A program made the translations under genes and the position numbers. A stretch of 25,124 nt of DNA from the IMG/VR virus record IMGVR_UViG_3300004448_001056, positions 1-25,124 of that record; one strand, given 5' to 3'. Shown here one piece after another: positions 8,391 through 14,712 of this stretch (its first letter is position 1; each line of letters begins with the position of its first letter). Origin of the DNA: a virus. The notes under the pieces are model-generated. The model had not been told where the DNA came from. It made no database searches and saw nothing but the letters and a program-made list of their open reading frames with translations.

Positions 8391-8912
8391 CTATAAGTTT
8401 GCTAATACATTCTCAGGTGATGATACTTCATATGGGTCTGTATCAATGTTGTCACCGTATCCTGCTTCTGCAAACATTCTTTCAATAACACCATCATTTA
8501 CTACCATTGCATATCTCCAACTTCTAATACCGAAACCGAGATTTGCTTTCTTAACTGAAGCACCTATAAGTTGAGTGAATTCACCATTTCCGTCTGGTAA
8601 TGGTCTGACATTCTCTACACCTTGTCCTTCAAACCACGCATTCATTACGAATGAGTCGTTTACTGATAGACAATATATCTCATCAATACCTTTTTCTTGG
8701 AATTGTGAAAACTGAGTTTCAAAACCAGGTAATTGGAATGATGAACATGTTGGGGTGAATGCACCAGGTAATGCAAAGATTACCACTCTCTTTCCAGCAA
8801 ACTGTTCTTTAGTGTTTAACATAACAAAGTCACCATCGACTCTGATAGGCATAACCACTTCAGGTATTTGAGTTTGTCCTTCGACTATTTCTAGTCCAAT
8901 CTTATTATTCAT
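8391..8912 (-). CDS. Peroxiredoxin (Prx5/AhpC-TSA type)
   Basis: This 173-aa thiol peroxidase should reduce hydrogen peroxide and organic hydroperoxides. The active-site segment LPGAFTPTCSS carries Thr53 and the peroxidatic Cys56 in the family pattern P-x-x-x-T-x-x-C. The conserved Arg lies in GFGIRSWRYAMVV. Cys81 (IYCLSVND) is the only other Cys I noticed, so the resolving thiol may come from glutaredoxin or glutathione. The length is normal for the family. GGAG lies 8 nt before the start, and the gene is first after the promoter at 8944-8972. Protecting the infected cell from oxidative stress is a plausible role, but it is inference. Confidence 0.92.
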   Translation of the reverse strand: MNNKIGLEIVEGQTQIPEVVMPIRVDGDFVMLNTKEQFAGKRVVIFALPGAFTPTCSSFQLPGFETQFSQFQEKGIDEIYCLSVNDSFVMNAWFEGQGVENVRPLPDGNGEFTQLIGASVKKANLGFGIRSWRYAMVVNDGVIERMFAEAGYGDNIDTDPYEVSSPENVLANL

Positions 8913-8929
8913 TTACTTCTCCATAATGT

Positions 8930-8967
8930 AAAAAGATACACCCATTATATTACAAATGAGTGTATCT
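8930..8967 (-). terminator. Probable intrinsic terminator after hsp20, overlapping a promoter
   Basis: On the minus strand AGATACACTCATT (8967-8955) pairs with AATGGGTGTATCT (8946-8934), with one G-T wobble and an 8-nt loop. Four to five T residues follow (8934-8930). Transcripts from hsp20 would fold this hairpin. Transcripts starting at the embedded promoter would contain only its 3' arm and escape it. Confidence 0.6.
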
Positions 8968-8972
8968 GTAAA
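8944..8972 (-). promoter_or_regulatory. Sigma70-type early promoter for peroxiredoxin unit
   Basis: The -35 TTTACA (8972-8967) and -10 TATAAT (8949-8944) on the minus strand are separated by 17 nt, the same elements and spacing as the uvsX promoter. The -10 lies in the loop and 3' arm of the terminator hairpin. The predicted transcription start is near 8937, leaving a leader of about 25 nt that includes the GGAG ribosome-binding site. Confidence 0.75.
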
Positions 8973-8981
8973 GGTAGTTTT

Positions 8982-9392
8982 TTAACTAATTTCAATAATT
9001 ACTGGTTTGTCTTCCTCAGGAATAACTTTAACCAGTTTGACATGTAGAATACCATCTTTCATGTCGGCACCTGTGACTTCAACTAAGTCTGCAAGATTAA
9101 AACTTCTTTTGAAAGCTCTTGATGCTAATCCTTTATGAACAAAGTCCTTAGAATCTTCATCTACTTTACCTTCAATCATAAGAACATTTTTCTCCCTAGT
9201 GATTTCAATGTCCTCTCTGCTGAAACCTGCAACTGCAAGTTCTATGCAAAAGTTCTCATCATCTTCCTTTACGATGTTGTAAGGTGGATAATTAGTTTGT
9301 GTGTGATGTGACAATCTTTCGAGGTCTTCGAAGTACCTGTCAAATCCTATTGCGAACGGTCTGAATTGACCAAAAATATCTAAATGCGTCAT
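8982..9392 (-). CDS. hsp20: Small heat-shock protein Hsp20 (IbpA-like)
   Basis: This 136-aa protein with an alpha-crystallin domain is an ATP-independent holdase that keeps unfolded proteins soluble. The N-terminus MTHLDIFGQFRPFAIGFDRY resembles IbpA and cyanophage Hsp20. The crystallin domain runs from about PPYNIVKEDDENFCIELAVA to the A-x-x-x-n-G-iL-like DGILHVKLVKV, with AGFSREDIEI and ASRAFKRSFNL in between. The ATG at 9392 is chosen because TAGGAG lies 7 nt upstream; an earlier in-frame start at 9416 would include the Shine-Dalgarno in coding sequence. It appears to be a one-gene unit with both an early-type and a late-type promoter, ended by the hairpin at 8930-8967. Hsp20 is common in marine T4-like phages. 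Confidence 0.93.
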   Translation of the reverse strand: MTHLDIFGQFRPFAIGFDRYFEDLERLSHHTQTNYPPYNIVKEDDENFCIELAVAGFSREDIEITREKNVLMIEGKVDEDSKDFVHKGLASRAFKRSFNLADLVEVTGADMKDGILHVKLVKVIPEEDKPVIIEIS

Positions 9393-9454
9393 ATGTTTTC
9401 TCCTAAATTTTAGCAAGTTAATATATGTAATCCTCTATTGAGCAATTACAAGGG

Positions 9455-9462
9455 TATTTATA
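9455..9462 (-). promoter_or_regulatory. T4-type late promoter for hsp20
   Basis: The minus strand carries TATAAATA, the exact T4 late -10 consensus read by the gp55 sigma factor. It lies in the gap between the curli operon and hsp20, giving a leader of about 55 nt. It is flanked by GGGTG and TACCC, which could form a weak 5-bp hairpin. Confidence 0.6.
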
Positions 9463-9476
9463 ACACCCATATACCT

Positions 9477-9504
9477 ATTATAAGGTCTTTTTCTGAAATT
9501 TCAA
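9477..9504 (-). promoter_or_regulatory. Sigma70-type promoter for hsp20
   Basis: The -35 TTGAAA (9504-9499) overlaps the stop codon of the preceding gene. A 16-nt spacer leads to -10 TATAAT (9482-9477). The -10 is enclosed in a short dyad, ACCT-TATAAT-AGGT. Together with the TATAAATA downstream it gives hsp20 tandem early and late promoters. Confidence 0.6.
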
Positions 9505-10106
9505 GCGGTTTTTTGTAATCTATAACATCTTTTTGATGCATTGTTTGTGACACTCTTATTATTTAATACAACTACAGCCATAAGAGTATTGACATCTCTC
9601 ATGTCTTCTCGTGTCATTACTGGTTGTTTCATTTCAAGAGTGATTGCTGGATAAAGAATAAGAAACTTTCTTACACCCATTTTCATTACTGAGGGTCTTT
9701 CACCAAAGAGAGGATTCGTTTCATAAACACAATCGTATTTGAGTCCTTTATATGTGGTATACATATCAAGGAATTGAAGTGTTATAAATGTAGTCCACTG
9801 AAAAGTGGATACTGGTTCATATAGTGTAAATTGTGACTTTCTCAGATTTACCTTTGACGAGAATTCTGTCGACTTCAGTGAATGCTCTAGCAGGACACTG
9901 GAGATATGTTTCTTCTGATAACAACAAGTCCACCCCATTATAATTTCTCGTTTGGCCTTCGAGTCTAGCACCAAGGTTGACGGCATCTCCAATGACGGAA
10001 TAGTCAAATCTAAGTTCGCTACCCATGTTTCCGACAATACATTCTCCTGTGCTAATGCCAATACCGACATTGATAGGAGGGAGATTGAGAGGAGAAAGTT
10101 CTTCAT
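9501..10106 (-). CDS. Small membrane protein, possibly DUF5658-like; start uncertain
   Basis: The unique part (9501-9816, about 105 codons) encodes TTFITLQFLDMYTTYKGL, then CVYETNPLFGERPS, and two more hydrophobic stretches. This resembles DUF5658-type small membrane proteins with an L-D-x-x-T-T and a N-P-L motif. The frame is open further upstream through the 3' end of the cyclase gene to an ATG at 10106, with internal ATGs at 10070, 9984 and 9938. No standard start lies just after the cyclase stop: the next ATG (9764) would delete the first membrane helix. The longest form begins MKNFLLSISLLSMSVLALAQ, which looks like a signal peptide, but it lies inside conserved cyclase sequence and may be chance. 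It is the last gene of the curli operon. Confidence 0.5.
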   Translation of the reverse strand: MKNFLLSISLLSMSVLALAQENVLSETWVANLDLTIPSLEMPSTLVLDSKAKREIIMGWTCCYQKKHISSVLLEHSLKSTEFSSKVNLRKSQFTLYEPVSTFQWTTFITLQFLDMYTTYKGLKYDCVYETNPLFGERPSVMKMGVRKFLILYPAITLEMKQPVMTREDMRDVNTLMAVVVLNNKSVTNNASKRCYRLQKTA

Positions 10107-11658
10107 TTAATTCCTTGGTTGCAATTAATATTTCTTCTGCAGACTTTACTGCCAACTCGGCATGATTTGGACAATTCAAAGGAGCATTCCAGAAGGACAT
10201 AATACAGTCCCCCATATACTTATCAATAGTTCCAGAATTATTTAGAATTATTTTAGTCTGAACATCTAAGAATCTATTAATTAAATTTACCAATCCCTCT
10301 GGGTCATCGTTGTTCTTAAATTTCTCGCTTATGGGAGTAAATCCACATATGTCCATGAACATGAAAGTCATCTCTCGTCTTTCACCACCTAGTCTCAATT
10401 TACTAGGGTCTTTTTGTAGTTCTTCAACCATGTCAGGAGATAAATATTTTTGGAACTGCTTTTTGATTTGTTGTTTCTCTTGGTATGTAATATAGTATTT
10501 GTTAAACGAAGCATGTCCAAATATCAACAAGGAGCTTACTGATGAAAAGAAGGTATCGAAAAGAACGAGTTGAGAAGTCCACAAATAATAACCCCCACCC
10601 AGCTGAAGTGCAACTAGTGTTAGACTCATTATCGCCGCAAGAACTGTGGAAAGTTTGTAGACCATCAACAATATCATTAAAAGACTTAACGCCAGAAGAA
10701 CAATCTCGAGCTGTTCAAGATAGTAGGATTGTTGTATTCGAGTGTCTTGCAAGACGGTTTGGATTAGGTTCGCTTGCACTTCATGGGGATACATTACACC
10801 CATTGGGGTTGAAACTGGATTATTCAGACCTTCTGCAGTTAGACCCCATATCAGAATCTTATTATTAAGACCTGATTCAGGTAAGTCTACAGCAGAGATT
10901 CTCTGAAAGGTATTCCAATATGAAATCATTACATCACCTGTAGGTGTTGTAGATATGGGTGGGTTTCTTCCCATTCTCACCCATTCTACACCTAGTTCAG
11001 GTGTGACTTTTAACTGATAAGATTTTTGGTCAAAGAATGCACGAAGAGTTTCTAGTGCAACTGAAGGATATACTTGTTCATTTGCATAGACTAATAGTGG
11101 TGCAGAACGAACTGTTCCGTCAAAGTTTGGTGTTCCCGTAATCGGTGGAGTCGAAGATGACACACCAACACCGTAAGTATTGTCTCTAAGTATGGGAATT
11201 GGTGATACTATCCCACTGTAATTCCATATAAAGTCTTTTGCCTCTGCACCACCTAGTGTGGAAGTTCCCACAAAAGGTGCAACTCCTGAATCTTTTTGTG
11301 GCGATGGCGCACTGCTTAGGATTGAAAGTCTGTTTATTAATCCTTCGGCGAATAGTGCATCTTCATTAGGGGTTCGGTCATTTTCACTAAACACCATACT
11401 AAAAACATGAGTATTACTATAATGAGAATCAAGCATAAGTTGACTGTAATTACCACGAGGTAAGGGATACTGACCAAGAGTCTCCAAAGTTTTCTCATCA
11501 ATGTCGACCAAAACGATGTCGTTAACATAAAATTCTCCTTTTTGTTGATGCAGTGTATCAAACCATGACCACTGTATGTTCTCAACAATGTATGGTGACC
11601 ATATCTTTAACCCTACTAGTAATGATATGCTTACTAGAACTGATTTCCAACTAAACAT
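9817..11658 (-). CDS. CHASE2-domain class III adenylate/guanylate cyclase
   Basis: This membrane sensor cyclase has about 613 aa. A signal anchor (about 5-22) is followed by an extracytoplasmic CHASE2 domain (about 25-300) with DIVLVDIDEKTLETLGQYPL and PNFDGTVRSAPLL. Three membrane helices follow at about 318-335, 340-360 and 365-385, and the class III catalytic domain runs from about 425 to the end. Metal-binding Asp436 (FMDICGFT) and Asp484 (IDKYMGD), Lys480, and the transition-state pair Asn561/Arg565 (VNLGARLE) are present, so it should be active. DYSVIGD has Ser where class IIIb cyclases often have Thr at the base-selecting site, favouring cAMP. The ATG at 11658 overlaps the upstream stop; a GTG at 11679 is an alternative. 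Confidence 0.93.
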   Translation of the reverse strand: MFSWKSVLVSISLLVGLKIWSPYIVENIQWSWFDTLHQQKGEFYVNDIVLVDIDEKTLETLGQYPLPRGNYSQLMLDSHYSNTHVFSMVFSENDRTPNEDALFAEGLINRLSILSSAPSPQKDSGVAPFVGTSTLGGAEAKDFIWNYSGIVSPIPILRDNTYGVGVSSSTPPITGTPNFDGTVRSAPLLVYANEQVYPSVALETLRAFFDQKSYQLKVTPELGVEWVRMGRNPPISTTPTGDVMISYWNTFQRISAVDLPESGLNNKILIWGLTAEGLNNPVSTPMGVMYPHEVQANLIQTVLQDTRIQQSYYLEQLEIVLLALSLLMILLMVYKLSTVLAAIMSLTLVALQLGGGYYLWTSQLVLFDTFFSSVSSLLIFGHASFNKYYITYQEKQQIKKQFQKYLSPDMVEELQKDPSKLRLGGERREMTFMFMDICGFTPISEKFKNNDDPEGLVNLINRFLDVQTKIILNNSGTIDKYMGDCIMSFWNAPLNCPNHAELAVKSAEEILIATKELNEELSPLNLPPINVGIGISTGECIVGNMGSELRFDYSVIGDAVNLGARLEGQTRNYNGVDLLLSEETYLQCPARAFTEVDRILVKGKSEKVTIYTI

Positions 11659-11791
11659 AGAATAAGTAGATTGCACCACCTATTAAAACTGTTGCTAAAA
11701 TTATTCGGAATACTTTCATCCAAAATTTCTTTCTTTCACTTTTTCTATAGTCATTGACCATATCAACGACTCTTTGTGGATAATAACTCAT
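11651..11791 (-). CDS. Small single-pass membrane protein, 46 aa
   Basis: This unrecognised protein begins MSYYPQRVVDMVNDYRKSER. A basic stretch (RKSERKKFWMK) precedes one membrane helix (VFRIILATVLIGGAIYLFYV) that runs to the C-terminus. The topology is therefore a cytoplasmic N-terminus with a C-terminal anchor. The start overlaps the preceding stop (ATGA) and its stop overlaps the cyclase start. Such tight coupling suggests that it is made in step with the cyclase and may be an accessory subunit, but nothing in the sequence proves this. Confidence 0.7.
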   Translation of the reverse strand: MSYYPQRVVDMVNDYRKSERKKFWMKVFRIILATVLIGGAIYLFYV

Positions 11792-12048
11792 GAGAATTTC
11801 TTTTGTATCTTTTTAAACATGTAATATATTGTTAACCCATATGTTGCAAGAACTGTCATTGTAAGTCCAATAGAGATTAATTCTACTGGTCCGAGAAAAA
11901 GAACTTCCCAAACAAATTGTGCAGCTACTTCTGCGTCACCCATTGATTCAGGCATTGCAATATTATTCTCTTCAAAGAGTTCTAATATGTCGTCATACTC
12001 TTCCATAGTGAGACATTCGTAAAACTCAGGTGGACATTCTGATCTCAT
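11788..12048 (-). CDS. Membrane protein, 86 aa, unknown
   Basis: The ATG at 12048 overlaps the stop of the curlin-like gene (ATGA), giving MRSECPPEFYECLTMEEYDD as the N-terminus. The first 35 residues are acidic and contain two Cys. One or two hydrophobic segments follow (VAAQFVWEVLFLGPVELI and SIGLTMTVLATYGLTIYY), then a short basic tail (KKIQKK). A longer frame to 12090 exists but would run into curlin coding sequence. The function is unknown. The coupled position between a curlin-like protein and the cyclase suggests an inner-membrane accessory role. Confidence 0.68.
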   Translation of the reverse strand: MRSECPPEFYECLTMEEYDDILELFEENNIAMPESMGDAEVAAQFVWEVLFLGPVELISIGLTMTVLATYGLTIYYMFKKIQKKFS

Positions 12049-12704
12049 TGTTGTGTTATCGATACTGAACAACCGCCAACTGTTTGACAATTCTGAGTAA
12101 GATTATAAGACTTATTACTAGTACCTTCTTGCAACAGATTAAATGTTGTTGGGTATGCACCAGTTAATGTTATTTGTGAAGTGTGGGCACCAGAACCTCT
12201 CTGCATAATACTTGTATCTGAACCTGAAGTAGAACCATAATAGTATGTGTGGTTGTATTTTGTTCCTGCACCTTCTTGCCACAATTCGTGGTCAACATTA
12301 CTTGCATGTATGTCTAAGTTATGTGTATGAGAACCATTCTGATAGATATCAACATCATTACTATTACCCCATATGTGTCTACCATATGTTGCACCATCAT
12401 ACTGTATTACTGCTTCGTTATTGCCTGTGCCATCGACATCACCACCCCAAGCTTTACCTGAACCCCAATATGAAACCCAAGAAATACTATTTCCTGAACC
12501 GTTTTGTTGAAAGTTAAATGTATTGTTTGCATGGTCAAAGGAGAAGTTTACTGTATTATCTGAACCTATTTGTGTGACATTAATATTTGCATTGTCTCCA
12601 CCACCGACTTGTTCAATATGGACATGATTATCACCAGCGAAAACCATAGGGGTCAATAAGACCCCTAAAGTAAATTTCAATAATGATTTAGTTATATAAT
12701 CCAT
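12045..12704 (-). CDS. Curlin-like secreted amyloid subunit (CsgA/CsgB type), 219 aa
   Basis: A Sec signal peptide (about residues 1-23, MDYITKSLLKFTLGVLLTPM...FAG) precedes a repetitive mature region rich in Asn, Gln, Gly, Ser and Thr. Curlin-type repeats with hydrophobic-x-Q-x-G-x-x-N spacing are visible: HIEQVGGGDNANINVTQIG, FNFQQNGSGNSI, VDIYQNGSHTHNL and FNLLQEGTSNKSY. It ends in a Cys pair and VSITQQ. In bacteria such repeats stack into a beta-solenoid amyloid exported through CsgG. Aromatic and His content is high (YNHTYYYG). The gene lies in the same operon as csgG and csgF. Whether it is the major or nucleating subunit cannot be told. Confidence 0.82.
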   Translation of the reverse strand: MDYITKSLLKFTLGVLLTPMVFAGDNHVHIEQVGGGDNANINVTQIGSDNTVNFSFDHANNTFNFQQNGSGNSISWVSYWGSGKAWGGDVDGTGNNEAVIQYDGATYGRHIWGNSNDVDIYQNGSHTHNLDIHASNVDHELWQEGAGTKYNHTYYYGSTSGSDTSIMQRGSGAHTSQITLTGAYPTTFNLLQEGTSNKSYNLTQNCQTVGGCSVSITQQ

Positions 12705-12841
12705 AGTAATATCATCGTTAAGAAAACCCCTTTACTAAATGCCAACCAATACATATGGTAGTCATCAAGTCTAACAGACTTCTGAAACCCAACTAATTGA
12801 GATTCATGCCATTCTCGGAGTTGTGATAACATATTTATCAT
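12692..12841 (-). CDS. Small membrane protein, 49 aa
   Basis: The start at 12841 (MINMLSQLREWHESQ) is supported by a perfect AGGAGG 4 nt upstream; a second in-frame ATG three codons on would give more usual spacing. The C-terminal third is one hydrophobic segment (HMYWLAFSKGVFLTMILLWII). It overlaps the curlin-like gene start by 13 nt. The AGGAGG lies within a potential hairpin, with ACGAC and GTCGT as arms, which could modulate its translation. The function is unknown. Confidence 0.6.
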   Translation of the reverse strand: MINMLSQLREWHESQLVGFQKSVRLDDYHMYWLAFSKGVFLTMILLWII

Positions 12842-12875
12842 ACGACCTCCTCTTTTTGTGTTGTCGTAGTAGTAT

Positions 12876-14036
12876 TTAGTTAGATTGGTTGATGTAAATG
12901 AAGATTTCATCTCCACCATTTACTGTTATAACACCTTCATAACTTGGTGTAATTGTGTTTAATTGTACTGATGCACCTGGTTGAAATGTTAAAGTTATCT
13001 TTCCCTCAACCTCTCTGTAAAATACAAGGCCACCATCTTCAATAAAAACATTGTATTGTGAATCTTTATTCTTACCAAGTGAAGCACCCTTTATGTTAAA
13101 GTCTGAACTTCCACCCGAAGATGATTGTCTATCTCCCAAATCCTTTGTGGTTTTAATTAGTTCTTCAACAACATCTAACATGTCTACTAAGAAGTCTGCA
13201 TCTAAGAAGTCAATATCAATAGAACTATATCTTGCATCGTAGTCTGGGTCATTTGCATAATCATCGTAGTCTTTTTCCAACTCATTGAACTCTAAGAAAT
13301 CTACATCTAACATTCCTTGGTCTTCATTGTTATCATCTTGAGCTGCTTCTTGTACTGCCTCTGCAACTGCAGGTGGTGGTGCAACAATAAACATATTATC
13401 TATCTGATTAACTGATAGATTTGATATTGTCACAGGACTTGTTGGTGGACTATCTAAACTTGAAACCATTGTTGCCTGAAATGCCTTATCTAAGACTATT
13501 CGACCACCTTCATTTATGACTGTTATTTCTCCTGATGAATCACCAAATCTATCAGGAAGTAGAACTATCAGACTCCTTCCGAGTTCGTCAATGGTTGTTG
13601 TAAAATCTGTCCCACGAATTGCTATTTGTGCCGTAGGTGTTCGTATGTCTATGTTAGACTTTTTAATTTTTTGACCATTTCCAGAAGCAAATCGTGCCGT
13701 GCCTTGCATCATTCTTAAAGACATCTTCGATAAACTTGGATTTGGGTCATAGTATACTTCGTCTATGTATACTTGTGTATGTTCTGTAAGTGCAAGTTCC
13801 TCATCATCAAGGAACTCAATAAGCATTCTGCCGTTGCCTGTTATTGCCTCATCATAGAGAACAATTCCTGTGCCAACATCATTACCTATTTCAGAATTGT
13901 TTCTAAGAACAGAACCAATTCCTGTGGATTCTACAATATCTCCAATGGAGTCTGCGTGAACAGACCCCATGAAGAGTAAACTGCTAAGAATCAGTAGTTG
14001 TGTCTTTCTGATTGATTTGTATAACTGAATTATCAC
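12876..14036 (-). CDS. Secreted FecR-domain protein, 386 aa
   Basis: A Sec signal peptide (about 1-28, cleavage after SVHA) is followed by a FecR domain at about 30-200. The visible pattern is IGSVLRNN, then GRMLIEFLDDEELALTEHTQ, then RMMQGTARFASG, and the hallmark TAQIAIRGTDFTTT. The middle (about 235-310) is very acidic and low-complexity (DDNNEDQG, DYDDYANDPDYD). The end is beta-rich (ITLTFQPGASVQLN). There is no membrane anchor, so it should be periplasmic or surface-exposed. The only start preceding the signal peptide is GTG at 14036, overlapping the upstream gene by 53 nt. FecR proteins often neighbour CHASE2 cyclases in bacteria; here both are in one phage operon. Confidence 0.85.
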   Translation of the reverse strand: MIIQLYKSIRKTQLLILSSLLFMGSVHADSIGDIVESTGIGSVLRNNSEIGNDVGTGIVLYDEAITGNGRMLIEFLDDEELALTEHTQVYIDEVYYDPNPSLSKMSLRMMQGTARFASGNGQKIKKSNIDIRTPTAQIAIRGTDFTTTIDELGRSLIVLLPDRFGDSSGEITVINEGGRIVLDKAFQATMVSSLDSPPTSPVTISNLSVNQIDNMFIVAPPPAVAEAVQEAAQDDNNEDQGMLDVDFLEFNELEKDYDDYANDPDYDARYSSIDIDFLDADFLVDMLDVVEELIKTTKDLGDRQSSSGGSSDFNIKGASLGKNKDSQYNVFIEDGGLVFYREVEGKITLTFQPGASVQLNTITPSYEGVITVNGGDEIFIYINQSN

Positions 14037-14712
14037 TTGTGATGTCCAATGTTATCTCACCTTTACAAGTAGAAATACCTGTTGGGCATGTTCCACTTAA
14101 CTGATTGATGTCTACATCTGCAGAATCACCATTCAATTCAAAAGTGATATTGTGATAGGCACCATCTTTCTGTAATGTGTTGATGTTATTTGAACCACCT
14201 GTGATGTCAAAGTTCCATGTGACATCATCTGATTCTACATCTACATCAAATACATTTGAGTTTCCTATTACAATTAAATCAAAGTCTAACCTCTCTGCTT
14301 GAGCAACTGAACCTTGGTCAAAGTCCATAGTATTAGAATCACCAGTTATATCTACCAACATATTGGAAGAATCTGATGAACCTGTTGAACCAATTAACCA
14401 ATCAAACACATTACTATCACCGTTGAATTCTAGTGTGTATGATGATGAGTCGGCAGTCAATGTTCCATAAAGTAAGTTCTCGTTACCTAACTGGTCGATG
14501 TTAAAAACCAACGAAGTACCTGTGATAGGCATGGCAGCTGAACTACTTGAAAAGTCATTCAGTCCCATTTTGTTACCATAACCGATTTGGTCGACATATA
14601 ATTGTAATGTATCACCAACTTGTGTTATGTTAATTTCGTTGTCATCGTCTGCAGCTGCAAACAGAAAAGGTACAGTCAAAAATAAACTTAGCGCTAATGT
14701 TATTTTTTTCAT
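13984..14712 (-). CDS. Second curlin-like secreted protein (CsgB/CsgA type), 242 aa
   Basis: The ATG at 14712 overlaps the csgG stop (ATGA), with AAGGA about 9 nt upstream. It gives a clear signal peptide (MKKITLALSLFLTVPFLFAA). The mature part has curlin-like spacing: INITQVGDTLQL, YVDQIGYGNKMGL, FNIDQLGNENLL, LEFNGDSNVF, VDITGDSNTMDFDQG and IQINQKD. It is strikingly rich in Asp (for example VFDVDVESDDV), more acidic than the other curlin-like protein, and has a Cys pair near residues 212-220. Its place next to csgG suggests a nucleator or minor subunit, but this is inference. Confidence 0.78.
   Translation of the reverse strand: MKKITLALSLFLTVPFLFAAADDDNEINITQVGDTLQLYVDQIGYGNKMGLNDFSSSSAAMPITGTSLVFNIDQLGNENLLYGTLTADSSSYTLEFNGDSNVFDWLIGSTGSSDSSNMLVDITGDSNTMDFDQGSVAQAERLDFDLIVIGNSNVFDVDVESDDVTWNFDITGGSNNINTLQKDGAYHNITFELNGDSADVDINQLSGTCPTGISTCKGEITLDITSDNSVIQINQKDTTTDS

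Noticed and set aside
10542-10868. Plus-strand 108-aa reading frame antisense to the cyclase
   Set aside because: It lies wholly opposite conserved CHASE2 and membrane-segment coding sequence, has no clear ribosome-binding site or family, and the whole window is coded on the minus strand.
11337-11588. Minus-strand 83-aa frame rich in hydrophobic residues
   Set aside because: It overlaps the N-terminal CHASE2 coding sequence in another frame and has no independent support.
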